Assembly (NCBI GenBank): GCA_000934455.1
Contig: KN885304.1
Span: 1 to 64,000 of the forward strand
DNA length: 64,000 nt
From: Apostichopus parvimensis
Taxonomy: Eukaryota > Echinodermata > Holothuroidea > Aspidochirotida > Stichopodidae
Reading direction: 5' to 3'
Shown: positions 24,401 through 39,400 of the stretch, one piece after another
Layout of the letters: each line of letters opens with the position of its first letter
Numbering within the stretch: the first letter of the stretch is position 1
The notes under the pieces: generated by a model
The model's database searches: none
What the model was told of the DNA's origin: nothing
Seen by the model: the letters and a program-made list of their open reading frames with translations, nothing else
Translations under genes and position numbers: made by a program

Positions 24401-27400
24401 GCAGGGAAGGGAAGGAGGCAGGGAAAGGAAGGAGGCAGGGGAATGAAGGAGGCAGGGGAATGAAGGAGGCAGGGATGGGAAGGGAAGGAGAAGGTATGAG
24501 GAGGCAGGGGTAAGAGGAGGCAGGGTTGAGAGGGGCAGGGGAAGGAAGGAGGCAGGGGAAGGAAGGAGGCAGGGAAAGGAAGGAGGCAGGGAAAGGAAGG
24601 AGGCAGGGAGAGGAACTAGGCAGGGGAATGAAGGAGGCAGGTAAAGGAAGGAGGCAGGGAAAGGAAGGAGGCAGGGAAGGGAAGGAGGCAGGGAAAGGAA
24701 GGAGGCAGGGAAGGGAAGGAGGCAGGGAAGGGAAGGGAAGGAGGCAGGGAAAGGAAGGAGGCAGGGAAAGGAAGGAGGCAGGGAAGGGAAGGAGGCAGGG
24801 AAAGGAAGGAGGCAGGGAAGGGAAGGGAAGGAGAAGGTATGAGGAGGCAGGGGTGAGAGGAGGCAGGGGAAGGAAGGAGGCAGGGAAAGGAAGGAGGCAG
24901 GGAAAGGAAGGAGGCAGGGAAAGGAAGGAGGCAGGGAAAGGAAAGAAATCTGAAGTAATTGGGGAAAAAAGGGGACAGAAAGGGAAGGAAGGAGAAAGTT
25001 AGGAGAGGGAAGGAAGGGAGTGAAATTAGAAAGAGTGGGATCAAATCTATACTTGTTCTTGATATACCTGCATGGGATGGAAACAGGGTCGTTTGTGTCA
25101 CTGCTAAAAGAATTTAGGACAAGATCTTCCATTAACCCAGACTAATTAATACTGAAACCAAAACATTCCCTGAAGTCAGTTGCTAGCAATACAGACAGCT
25201 GTCTCTATATTGCAAGTGATGGGACTAATGCTTCCACATTAAATCTATAGGTTTAAAAAAATAGTCCAATGAGGTTTGTTTTTATAATCGTATAGGTTTG
25301 GATGACTGTCCATTCTATATGACTGTTTGTTCATGAGAGACAGAGAGAAAGAGAGAGAGAGAAGTGATTATACCCAGAGAGAGAAGCTGAGCTGCTATTG
25401 TGTAACATCCCAGAGCCACCGATCTCAGTCCGCAAGAAATTGCTGACGCTAGCAGAGAGATGAAAGGTGCCATGTTCCTTGATGTAATCAGTGGCATCCT
25501 TCTCCGTCAGCTTTTGGTAGACATCTAGAATCTTTGGATCCCTCACTGCTTTGTAGTCTCTTATCAGCAACTTCTTCAAATATTTGTTGTCAAAATGTCT
25601 CCACCTTTACAGAAAGCAAAACAAAACGGAGAGATAAGGAGAGGAAAGGGAAAAAAAAAAGACTAACAGCTATAAAGATATTCCAGACAAAGACTAATAC
25701 GAAGGAATGAAACAAATGATTTGTGGAAAACAAGATAAGACCATTTTTGTACCATTGAGGTGTTACACTGTGTGAAAAATGTGTTGCACTTCAATAACAA
25801 ATATCATCACAGTTTAAATTATGCTTGAGATTCAAGAATGACAATAGCAAACAATAATTAAAATAGATAAAATATATTTCTATTGACTCCTGCTACATTA
25901 TCTACCATGACTTTAAAGGTCACAACCATTTTTGTTTACATAGTTGAATTTCAGAGCATGTTATGTTACATATTGTCAACTGAGGTTTGTTTTCCATAAA
26001 CGGAACACAATATAACTATGAAAGAGAATTTTTCGACACTCACTGTTCTCTTAATGAATTCCTTCCCTCGTGACCCAGTATTAATTCCATACCAGCCAAG
26101 ATGTGGTCATTTACCTAAAAAGCAAACAAAAAGAAATTTTTTATGAACACAGATTAATACAACATGCATGGCAACGAGCTACACACCAACACGCGATATT
26201 ATGTTTGGTGACTAATGTTTATAACTGATCACATTCCTGTCATAATCATGAAATTGTTTGATACTGAACCTGCAGAACCCCCTCCTTCCCAACCCCCTTC
26301 AACTCAAAAGCATCCAACCATTGGTTGATTAAATATTAGAAAATTTAATATTCTGAGAATTTAGTCATCTACTTGATACTAACAAGCCCTAAACGTAATT
26401 TTAATAGAAAATAATTTTGTTATTGAAATTTGAAAAAATCAAATGATACAGATACAGATTAATAACCAATCATATAATCATGTGTACAGAAGCAGTCTGT
26501 GTTGAATTGGAACATTTAATTCATTATTCATGTAAATATTCAATTCCAGCAGTTTCTTGAACATGGCATCGCTATTCAATAGAAACAAGATTGCAATTAA
26601 TTACACTCAGGTCAAATCCCAGTTGATTTTCACGAACAAAGAAAAACCAATTATCACTCATTATCACTCATTCACCCACGGTTTTTGCAACTAAAATAAA
26701 TCAAGTGTCACCATCTTTTTGTACAGGGTTGGATACAGCCTACTTCCTGCTACTCATTTACCCTAGAATCTATGTTGAAAGAAAAGTCTGCAACTTTTGT
26801 ATCGATCATTACCCTAGAATCTATGTTGAAAGAAAAGTCTGCAACTTTTGTATCGATCAATTCCAGTTGAAGAAGGTATACAAAGTATTACAAGCCTGGT
26901 TTAACTGGTACATCACAAGCTGGTACATATCAAACCAGAGCTTCGAAACAAAAAGCTACACATAGACTTTTCAAGTTTCCTGTTCAAGAGATAAAATCCT
27001 GTAGGCCAAAGTTGATTGTAACTGGTGGTGATGAGTGCAAACAATGATGTCACAGGTACCAACAGAATTTTTCAGTTCTGGCATATGTCATAGCTGGTCA
27101 TAAATGTATGCGTGTAGTGGTCATTAATTGTAAAGTGGTCATAAATTCCGTTCTCATTCTCAGACTGTTTACAGAGCATTATATATCACTGTTATAAAAG
27201 AGGAAACTGGGAAGGGAAAACACCAACATCACGCAGGGAAATGTAAATACGGTACGTGTAGTACTGTATTATGGAGTAACCAGAAACTACGCAAAAACTG
27301 CAATCAGATCTTGATGACGTGAGAAAAATACCAAGTTGACAAGATTTTCAACTTCTGGTATCTGTTGACCTAAAAGGTCACCTTTCACATGGGCGAGACA

Positions 27401-30400
27401 TCCTCACAGTCTTATACTACGAACCATGCAAATGTTTCCCTCCTTGGGATACAATGCCTCTTTCATATTTTAATTTGTCTGCTGACCTAAAACGACCTTT
27501 GACTTTCATCAAAACAATGGGATTATTCTGTGTCTCAATATGGGGCAACCACATACAAAACATGAGATCAACCAAAAAGTTACCTTTCTTGAGATACTTT
27601 TGACAAGTGTTTTAAAGTTTGACCTCTAACTGACCTCAAATAACATTTGACCTTCAATAAAACAATGTGATCCATCTATTCAACTATCTATTCATTCCAT
27701 CTTGCAATATTGTCTTCATATACAATGCATTTAAGACACACACGCATATATCCAATCATACAGACACACACACACATCATCATGATTGCAAAGGGAAATT
27801 TCAAACATAAACCCTGAGAGGAATAAAGTACACATTTTTGAATCCATCATCTGCTGACCACTACTACCAAGTTCGATCAAAATGATACATAAACCCTACG
27901 GCGCGCAGGCGTTTTTGTGATTGCAATTTCAGTTTGAACTCTCATGACCCCAAATTACCTTTGACCTACTTTCTGTTGATGAAATTGTCCCCACAACACA
28001 CATCACCACTGCCCCCCCCCCCTCTTCCCCAATATAAGTTACAAATTCACAAGATTTGGTAAAATTCAGCAAAGAACCTGCAAGCAATAGCCTTTCAACC
28101 ATTGTTGACAGACAGACAGATAGACACAGATATATACATACATACTTTCATGACAATAGCTCAACTGACTGAGTTAAACTGAAATTTTGAGACTTCACGT
28201 TTTTTATTATAATTTCAACATTCCACCTTTATTTCATAACATTTCTTGGATATCATATTGAACAAATGTATCTACTTTATACTGTACGGTGTAAGAACCA
28301 TAGCAATCTTTAAATTGCTATAACTATTGCTGTATAAAATCATGTATAACACTTCCAAAACTGCCATTAGTTAGAAATGGATCTAAAAATAAGTGACATT
28401 GTTTTGGAGGATATCGACTTTCGAAAACTGCTGGGCCGTTATTGTCTAGTCAGCACTTACTGCTAGTACTGTGCACTGATCCATAACCATTGGCATGGAC
28501 TAACAATGCCAAATGCAGACAACACAATATTCACACAAAGCCTTCAGGAGTAGGCTAACAATGGAAAAGTTACAAGGTTTCCTCAAGTTGGCATTTTTGT
28601 GAAATAAACCCAGTTATTCACTTTTTCCTAGAAGTGCACCTTACCAATTAATAATGAAACTTACTGAACAAACTAGCTTTAACTTTTAATAATAGAATGG
28701 ATTTTGAGACTGGTGTCTACAGCAATCCTGTTACTCCATCAACTTTAGCAAAGTGATTTGTACACCAAAGTGACTTAATTGCACATGTGTAACAAACCAT
28801 TAAAGAAAACCATTCCTTGTTAAATATGTGTAACAGTATTAAACAGGATATTAACACACTTTGAGATGCAGTTGTTCTTTACAACACTGTGCTCTTGCAA
28901 ATTAAGGAAGCTTGTCCATGAAGCTTCCATCTAATTCATTTCACGGAGGAGAAATGTTTTGTGCTCTCCTTTGCCCAATTATTAAGTACTGTTAAATGCT
29001 CATCCATTGCCTCACAAGTTTAATAAAATAACACCAACATTTGCAAGAAAATAGCTAAGTATAAACAACAGTTAACATAAGAACAAAGTTCCAAATATCT
29101 TATGACTTTGGGCACAGAATTCATTTGGATATGTTATATTATGAAACACTTGTGTCTGTCCAGGTTGTATTATGACACACTTGTGTCTGTCCAGGTTGTA
29201 TTATGACACACTTGTGTCTGTCCAGGTTGTATTATGACACTCTGTCCAGTTTGTATTATGAAACACTTTTGTTTGTCCAGGTTGTATTATGACACACTTG
29301 TGTCTGTCCAGGTTGTATTATGACACACTTGTGTCTGTCCAGGTTGTATTATGACACACTTGTGTCTGTCCAGGTTGTATTATGAAACACTTTTGTCTGT
29401 CCAGTTTGTATTATGAAACACTTTTGTTTGTCCAGGTTGTATTATGAAACACTTGTGTCTGTCCAGTTTGTATTATGAAACACTTGTGTCTGTCCAGTTT
29501 GTATTATGTCTGTGCTGGTTTATTATTTAACACTTGTGTCGGTCCAAGTTGTATTTTTATACCACTCGTGTAATTTTTAACAAATGATCCTTTAAACAGG
29601 TAGTGAAGTTCACAAAGTGAAAGTACAGTATCTGGAATTCAACAGTGATCAGGCAGCTCCCTGGTCTAACTAGACAGACAATTAGGTCACTTTTCCCAAG
29701 ATGCAACACAAAAGTCAATTGGGAAAACATAAAAACTTTTATGGCCTCAAATGACATGTTTACAATACAAATACGACTTAGTCCATTAAGGACAAGGGTT
29801 ATTGAATGGCATCCATAGGTACTCTGTTGTTTATATGACTTTTGAGATGAAAAAAAAATGTTTTTCATGGATTAAGACATATCAAGTCTGAAATTCTGCT
29901 TAAAATCTTACTTAAATGCATCGTACACATGTAATATTAAATGTAACATACTTCATTTTTCAATTGATATTTTGGTTGTTTGTGTAAAGGGGAATGTTTG
30001 AAAATTAGAAAAGCCACCGCTCCCCCCCCCCCCCAAAAAAAACATATTTCCAACACTCCACTTTTCTTTCTCGATTGTGACATATCAACGCTAAAATCTT
30101 CCTATTTAATGCATTGTACATATGCAATATGAGATGTAATATGTTTCATATCTTTGTTGTCTGTGAAATGACATCTAGAATCAATTTTTCTAGACTATGA
30201 CATTTTTTTTTGTCTGTTAGGATCTGATGGAATCAGCCAGGTGCTAAATGATTTAACGGAACTGCTGTGAATGATGTGTCTCTCCTTTTATCAAAACTAA
30301 AAAGTGATATAGAAATGGAACGTGCATCAACAGTAGTTGCTTTTAATGGTTTGTAAACTATAGTTAAACCAGTAGCAGAAATAGCAGTATGGCTACAAGT

Positions 30401-33400
30401 CATCCTGTACAATGCAATAGACATGTATGTAACAGCTTGTTATAGTTGATTGCATAATCAATACGTGTACTTTCCGAAGACCAGAAATGGTTATCAAAGA
30501 TCTAGTTACGCCAACATATGATTATAAATCATGTTCTGATATCATAACTTTTGCATCCATCAGTATCAACCACGACAAATAATACACATATTTAGTGAGT
30601 GTTTTATCTGTCAGTTCCATCCTATCGAGCTGTTTACCTAATCAATAGACGCTCAATAAGAGAGACACTTGTCAATGTTGACTTTTCAATTTATTCATGA
30701 TTCATCACGAGAAAAGGTCTTAAGTTACTCTGCGAAGTGGTTCACGAGTGGAACCACGCGGGAGGCGGTTAGGAAACCAGGGAGGGGTTGTTTACTCATA
30801 TGAGTGAATGATAACACAATGCCATGGAAACTTTTTAAAAACAAAAGATGAAGAATCAGATATATGAATTCAGGGAAAAGAAACAGTCATGTGATTTATG
30901 ACACCCCTGTGATGAAGTGGGAAAAACTAATGCCTAAATGAAAGGGGGGGAGGCGGGAGGGAATATGCCAAAAATAATAACATCCTGCATTAGTGAGAAA
31001 GAATGTTGTGATGTTGCAATAATGGAAGATTGAGAAAAATTGACGATTCAACTAACTTCACAGTGTATTATACAACAGTGTAGAGCATAAAAAGGTTTCT
31101 ATGGGCGGACATATTTTTGAAGAACACTCCTCTACATAAATCTATCGGTCCTAGCTACTCTATATATAGCAATCATGACTCAATGTCACTTGCTATTTTC
31201 AGTTTAACTTAGGTTTAATCATTGCTAGCTCACATGTTTTTTTTAAAAACAAGCCAAGCTGCAAAATGATAAAATGTATAAAATTTATTGATCTGATATT
31301 GATGAGCTGACAACAGAATTTGGCCTTAAATATATATACATATATCTATATCAATATGTGTATATATAGATATATGTAAATATATATATAAATATTCATT
31401 GTTGTAACTTTGTTTCTGTTGGTCTCACCGATTATTCATTAATTTCATTAACTACACGGTTACTATTTTTGAAAGATCTATTTTTGGAAGATGAATATGT
31501 GCTATGACATATATACTCTATGATGTAACTTAGCTTAACAAGGCTTGTATAAACCTGAAAAATATTTTAATCCAATTTAATTATCTTTTTTTTTTCCTAA
31601 AAGGCTTGACAAAGATGAAATCAAATAATATGAAAGATTACCAAATTCATATAGTTTTCACAGAGAGATGTTGCAAAGCTTTTGTTATTGAACTACTTGT
31701 TATCACAGACTAATAAAATATGATCTGTGGCCATTTACTCACCCTGGCAAATATTTCCTCATTCATAGATGGTTTGTGTTTCTCTTCCTTCTTGACATGA
31801 AGTTTGTTCACCAAAGGTTTAATTGTCATTCCCTGGAAGAGACAATTAATGAATATTCATTATTCATTACAAACTCAATCAACTATAAAGTGAATAAATT
31901 ATTAAGGATCCTGTTTTTGCGTTCACCTTCTGTAGCCGGTTAACCATTTAAATACCATTATAGGAGGTCCCCAGGGGAAATTATTTACAAATCTTACTTA
32001 CTAAAAAATCCAGTCACTTTTGGCAATAGGAACCCAGGTATTGTTGGAAAGGTATTGAAAATGAGGTTTCCAAAAATGTCTTTGTGTTTCAGAAACTACT
32101 GTAGGACATCTCCCAAACAAAGCAAGAGTTGTCTCAGAGCTGTTTGGGGTAGTTTGTTCATGTCAAAGAACTAAATATGGTAGTAGGGTGACTAGGGTCA
32201 TTCCCTGAAAGACACAATTAGTATTGATTAGTATTGATACAGCCATAGCAACCTCCCCAACCATGACCAGACTTGAACAGAATCCATACTCCATACTAAT
32301 ATATATTCTCCATACTAAATTACTAATACTCCATACTAATACTCCATACTAATACTCCTAATACTCCATACTAATATATATTCTCCATACTAATAGTCTT
32401 ACTAATACTCCATACTAATGTATATTCTCCATACTAATACTCCTATTAATACTCCATACTAATATATATTCTCCATACTAATAGTCCTACTAATACTCCA
32501 TACTAATGTATATTCTCCATACTAATTCTCCATACTAATACTCCTACTAATACTCCATACTAATATATATTCTAGCATAGTTACCTGAACACATACTCAC
32601 CCTCATGGATCTGTACTTGTACTTTTACTTGGGGCATTTTGGAACTCTAGTTTTGGTACTTGTGCATGATTTATTACTGATGCTGGAGTTTAAAGCTTTG
32701 TACTCACACTCATACCAGAGGGATTCTACTTGTACTTGTACTCATGCTGTTGAACTCATACTCATATCCAGATGGTTTCTACTTGTACTCATGCTGTTGA
32801 ACTCATACTCATGCTGCTGTACCCATACCCAGAGGGATTCTACTTGTATCTCATACCACAAGTCTGCCTGTGACTATATACTTATATCATCTGAAAACGA
32901 GACCAAATATTTCTTTCCTGACCAAACTTAATAATAGATAGATGCCATCTAGATAAATCCCAACAGTACCCAACAGTCACTTCATGGAGAAATAAACAAT
33001 ATTTATGAGATATTTATGGCACTATCATTCTTTACAATAGCTTTCTAGGAACTGTAACTATACTTATATTCTGAGTCATACTCACTTGAACAAACATAGT
33101 AAACATCACGATGACTATGGTCGTTGTGAAAAATATCTTTTTCGATAGCACGATGGTCTCGCACAAGAGAGCCACGAGGGAGAAAGCTATCGCACCTCGG
33201 ATACCGCCGTAGGCCATGATAAACTTCTCTTTGCTCTTTATCTTGAGAAGACGGTAACGATTAGCAAGGAAACACTGCCATATAACACCTAGAATTGAAA
33301 TGAAGACAAAATGAAAAAAAGAAAGTCTGGAAAAATATACTTACTAAGTGTTCAAAAAGTCTTCTGGCAAATTCTGTCAAGAATTGAAGAGGATTGTCTG

Positions 33401-36400
33401 GCAAGTTATGGGGGCCATTCCCCTCCCCCCTTCTCCCCTCCCATTCCCCTTCCCCCTCCCCAACCCCATAATTTTTTACTGTCCTTGGCATTGAGAATAT
33501 ATGTTCTTATTTAATACTGAATTACTTGCATATTCATTCTAAGCATGATACCGGCATGCTTAATCAAAACCATATCATTTTCTTTGAGTACAATAAATAA
33601 GAAAGAAAACTTGAGATGAAATATTGATGTCATTACTCACCGAGAAATCTATAAACGAAAGTGAATATCAACGTGAAGAACACGAAGGACGTGTTCCATT
33701 GGTGGTTATCTGTCTCCGTTAACGTGGAAACGCCGAGAAATATGAAGATGATGGTCTCGCTGAGACTACTTAACATCTTCATGGAATATTTAATAGTCGT
33801 GTGAGACTTCTGCGAAATGTTCCTCTCCACGTACGGTTTCATGACCATAGCACACGTCACGATTCTATCAAATGGAATAGAATAAAACGGGATACAAAGT
33901 AAAATTTTCTTCTAGAGGGTTTGCAGTGGTGACTGTTGGAAGAACATCCAGGACACGTGTGGATCCCTAAACAGAGCAAAATGATTAATACTGGTGATTT
34001 TTGTACTAATATCTTTTACATGGAGAGCCATTTGCGCCTAAAAGCTACTCGAGATTAAAGTCGGTCCTATACTGTACATCCTTCTGGGTTTAAAAAGTCT
34101 TGCAAACTATCCCTACTAGGTTCATGTGAAATTCATGTTCCTGGTGGTAAACCACCATGCAAACACATAATAAGTATAATATATATATGGAGGAAATAAG
34201 AGACAGGTGAAACTTGGTGAAAGCAACAGAAGCAGCATTCCATCTGAACATTATCTTTCTTGCAAAATCATAATAAACAGTTCATAAAAATCATCATAAT
34301 AACTATACGGAGAGAAAACTTACGACATGATGCTGGATAATGAAAGAAGCTCTGCGGTCAAATAAGCCAAGTAGCTCATTACGAAGACGAACACCGGTTC
34401 TATAACTCTGACATGGTGTGCGAATCGTGTGATGACGGCAGTCAAAAACCCAAATAGGGCTCCGACGAAAACTCCACCCAAACTCACGACAAAGAATGAG
34501 AGAATGCCAAAAATGATGTCTTTAGTTTGAAGGTTGTCTTGACCAATTTCGTTAAACGTTTCAAACATTCGATACAAGACCTGACGAATAACAGAGGAAA
34601 GAAAAAAATTGCTAATTATGAATTTCCAAGCACAAAAAAACTAAAGTCTACTTTAGGGCAGCCTATTAGATTTAAATCTTGCCTGGTACAGTAATGTAGC
34701 ATTACATTTTTAATTATATGTAAGTATTATAAACTGCCATGCCAAAGTTTACCATCTGTACATTTTCCTCGAGCCCCTTTCTTTTATTTCCTTCGCAACA
34801 CAGTAAAAAGAGTGGTTGCATTTTATGCCTTAACCAGGTTAGGTTACAATTTAACCACCTATATCCATGATCATACTGTACATAATGATGGTGTATCATC
34901 TATATTAGATGAAAAATGACAGACTACCCACAAAGTCTCCAATCAATCCAATACTGACATGTTGTGCTTAAAAAAAATTAGAAAAGAAAGTTACCTAATA
35001 CCATGCTCCATGTCATATTTATATTAATATATATATACGTATATACATATATATTCGTATATATACGTATATACATATATATACGTATATACATATATAT
35101 ACGTATATATATATATATACGTATATATACGTTTATATACGTATATCTATATATATATATATATGTGTGTTTGTGTATAGATAAACTGACATAGGGCATA
35201 TGTGTGTGCATATGTGTATAGATAAACTGACATAGAGCATATGTGTGTGCATATGTGTATAGATAAACTGACATAGAGCATATGTGTGTGCAAATACACA
35301 TTCATGCATTGTTGACATTAATGTACTGTCTACTCTAGATCAAAATGTAACTAATAATATAAATGCAATTACAATGGAAGTAATGTTAAACCTAGGGATG
35401 ACACAATGAAAGGGTATTAATAGTTTATAGTTTGAACACTTTTCATGAGGAATGAGCTATATATATATTTCAGGTCGTACTGCCAAAATGAGGAGGTACT
35501 GGTTAACATCAGTCATGATTATGCTGACATAACATTACAGAGATGACTTGACTACAGTATATATATCTACTGTAGGGTAAAATACAGTTGATACTGTAGC
35601 TCTACAGTCAAAGCCATGTATACCGTACAGGATGTTCCATGCTTAGACACGGCGGCGTATAACCTTCATGAAAGGAAAACTAAAAGACAGACGTTATCCA
35701 TAAACTCTCCAATGAAATGTAACATTGACATGTTTACATTTAATGCTTTTATATGATAAACTGACATAGAGCATATGTGTGTGCATATATGCATTCATGC
35801 ATTGTTGACATTAATGTATTGTCTACTCTAGATCAAATTTAGAGTAACTAATAAGTTTAATGCAATTACAATGGAAGTAATGTTAAACCTAGGGATGACA
35901 CAATGAAAGGGTATTAATAGTTTATAGTTTGAACACTTTTCATGAGGAATGAGCTATATATTTATTTCAGGTCATGCTGCAGAAATGAGGAGGTACTGGT
36001 TAACATCAGTAGTGATTATGCTGACATAACATTACAGATACGACTTGACTACAGTATATATCTACCTATGGTAGGGTAAAATACTAACAGTTCATAGCTC
36101 TACAATCAAAAACCATGTACTGTACAGAATGTTCCATGATTAGACCAGCATATAACCTTCATGAAAGGAAAACTAAACAGGCAGACGTTATCCATAAACA
36201 CTCCAATCAAATGCAACATTGACATGTTTACATTTAATGCTTTTAACTAATAATAAAATATAAGAGAAGTTACTTTAGGTGTCACCTAACACCAAGCTCC
36301 CAGATCTGTTTGTATCCATGAGTTTGTTGACATAATGTATTGTCTACTCTAGGGTTAAAGATTAAAGATGTCCACCAACTCTCTGTATTAAACTTGTTTA

Positions 36401-39400
36401 CATCAGAAGCGATGTAAAATCTAGGAATGACACAAATGAGAGGAGTGGGGCTAACTTGAACACTTTTCATTAGAAATGTACTGTACTCGATTCTTTTGTT
36501 ATTTTTTTTTTCTTTCCTTTCCTTTCCTCGTGTGCCTTTACTGTAGGTTACTTGCTTCAATGTTGTAATAACTGTATTGTAAATGTGGTTCTTAATACCT
36601 CCTTGATGGATGAAAAAGATTTTAAAATAAACTGGAATGTGAAGAGTTTGATTCAACCTACAAAAAAATGGAAGTAACACTGGTCAACACTAACACTGTG
36701 TTGACATAACATAACAGCATATCTTTAATAACTAAATTAAATATCTGCATATAAACACAGATTACACTGTATATCAAGAGGTGAATTTAATTAACGGTTC
36801 AAAGATAAGAAGTGCAGCTATGATTCATACCGACGCTAGACTAGACTAATATGCTGAGAACGAATCAAGATTAATAAATGTCAATTAAGAGCTTGTTACG
36901 AAAGCTGGGATAAATGCCATTTGATTTGCTGTTTGGAACTCTGATGTGCCAATTCGTAAATCCTTGTTTGTGCAGTACTATGATAATCTGATAAAATTTA
37001 TTCATCATTTTTGTGACTGACTTACATCCAGTACCTATTGATAAGGGACATATTAGCTTAGACGCAGCCTTTTTTGGTTTGATAATGCAACAAAAAATTT
37101 TCACATAAATGAAGCAGAAATAAGATATATCAAGAAAATTAGATAATGGGGATATAGGATAATTTTAATTTAGTTCACTAACATAGAGAAGAATATATAA
37201 TGGTAATTCAATGTTACAGAATATGTGGTTACGTCAAATACATTTAAATGGATAAGTTTGACAATGAGACTTGAAGCAAACAATTCCAACAGTCTACATA
37301 ATTTATGCAGAACAAAATGAACCACTCAAAGAAGAATATATATATATACATAGCACAATGATTGCACAGACTCACAGTAAATACAGTTTTAAGTCAGACT
37401 ATTGCACAGAGCTATAAGTGGTTCCAGTTGACCTCTTTATTAGAGTGTTATTATTTATTTAATCTACACTTGAGAGCAATTTAGGAGTTACTCATGCAAT
37501 ATAACTAGATTAACTGCTAATGCATAGACAGCTAGTATATGCCATGTATTGAGTATAAACACAGGGTAAAGATAATAGCCTAAATAATATAGAGAATTTC
37601 TAGACAAAATTTTTAATTAAAAAATAAGATATGTTGTCAGTTTATATGGGAGGGAAAGGGTCAACTAACTAGGTAAATCCCATCAAAACAAAAGAAGTAT
37701 ATCAGACAAATATATAATGTTAATGAAAAATCAATAGTACAGTGTGTACGTCACAAGTACAGCACATTTTGTGCAGTGCAATAAAATTAAGTTTACAGAA
37801 AACAATAGACGCCGTCAGTCATTTTCACTCTGGACAGATATCATCTTCTTAATCTCACATCTCCACTATCAATGTCACTATGTTACTGCTAATGTTACTA
37901 ATCTACACAGGATGTTTGTATATTATTGTATTGTATTGTATTGTAATGTATTGTATTGTATTGTATTGTACAGAACAGTACAGTGGTATAGTATACAAAT
38001 AATGAATGGTTTCCATTCGTGCAATAGTGCAAATATTTCATGAGTTGAAAGATGTCATTTGTTCCATTCAACGAGGCGCAGCCGAGTTGAATGGAACAAA
38101 TTACATCTTTCATCGAATGAAATATTTGCACTATTGCACGAATGGAAACCATTCATTATTTGTTTTATACAACACCTTCAAATTTGGATATAATTGGATG
38201 TAAAATGAACTCATGCAACAGATTGTTTTGAACAGACAGGTTTCTCTGCTCTCTTATACCATTGAAAAAAGTGCTATCAAAACAGTATAACGCATGGTTC
38301 TATTTCATAGCGTGCAATAGAGCGGATATTGCATGCAATCGACGCGCAATTGACCAATCAAATGACCAGAATACAATTAGGTGTTGTATAATATAGTATG
38401 GCATAGTATAGTATAATATTGTAATTGTATTGTAACTTTTGTAAATCAAATTGTAACATTCAGTCTATGACTTCTACAAAATACTGAAAGCATGCTACAG
38501 ATTTTTCTCAAGAAAGCTCTTCAAAGTCTGTAGTGCATGCCTAAATTTAATGCTAATCTATTGTTTTTCAAATTCTAATAACTTATTCAAAGCAGATTCT
38601 TTTGACTTCATATAAACAATGGACCACCTAGCGGAACCAAACTATCATGACCAAAGAAGGTACAAATTAAATCATGTCCCTACAGAAAACACAATATTTC
38701 TGAAACCCATGCACCTACACCATCCGATCAACCGATCCTACAAACCATATACATGGCAAACAGCATATTAATGTATTGCTCATTTGCTCTAGTACATTTT
38801 AAGAAAAGTTACCCAAGATGGGGCATATAAACCACTCTTGATCCACTCTCAACCCCAGTCCCATTTATATTATTACTCAATACTCTTCATGTAAATTCCC
38901 CCAAGATAGGCAAGAAAAACTAAACAGCTCAAACCACTCTCAAATTCTCAACCCCTTCCCATTTTACTGTACATCAAGATTTTATTGATTTTATTTTATT
39001 AAGAAAGTCACCCAAGATAGAACCTCAGGGACATGTAAACCACTCTTGATCCACTCTAAACTGTGACCAAGTTTATATCTCCCTTGGCTCCATTCCATCT
39101 ATTAGCATTTGCTACATTTTATTCGATCCTCTATGGCCATTCCATCCAGAGATATTTAGTGAATGCTCAAACACAATGGGCCTTCATACAACACAACAAA
39201 TTCATTAGAAACAACAGCAAGCGCACCACCACCAAAAAATTCTTGAAAGAATGGAATGAAATGTGAATAACTCAAAACATGGTATTAGTCAACACAATCA
39301 ATACAAATAGATAGGAATTTGTAGACAAAAATTGAATGGAAAAGAAGCCAAGGAACCATCTAACAAAACGTAAGAAACTCTGATAATATCTGGTATCTTT

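Larger units (their letters stand above)
26115..31742. other. Exchanger intron 7
   Basis: This 5.6-kb intron holds the 51-bp duplication, a TTTGACCT-rich dispersed repeat (27360-28185), a 31-bp minisatellite (29134-29557), C- and A-rich tracts near 30010 and a TA-rich stretch near 31330-31390. No further exon of the family is expected here. Confidence 0.7.

Noticed and set aside
23744-25132. Very long open frames (up to 432 codons, both strands) of Pro/Leu/Ser or Gly/Arg/Glu repeats
   Set aside because: They are translations of a 17-bp polypurine minisatellite lacking stop codons in any frame; only the 36-nt exon at 25068-25103 within the longest one is credible.
34978-35318. Open frames on both strands made of Tyr/Ile/Thr repeats
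   Set aside because: Microsatellite and 41-bp repeat translations without splice context.
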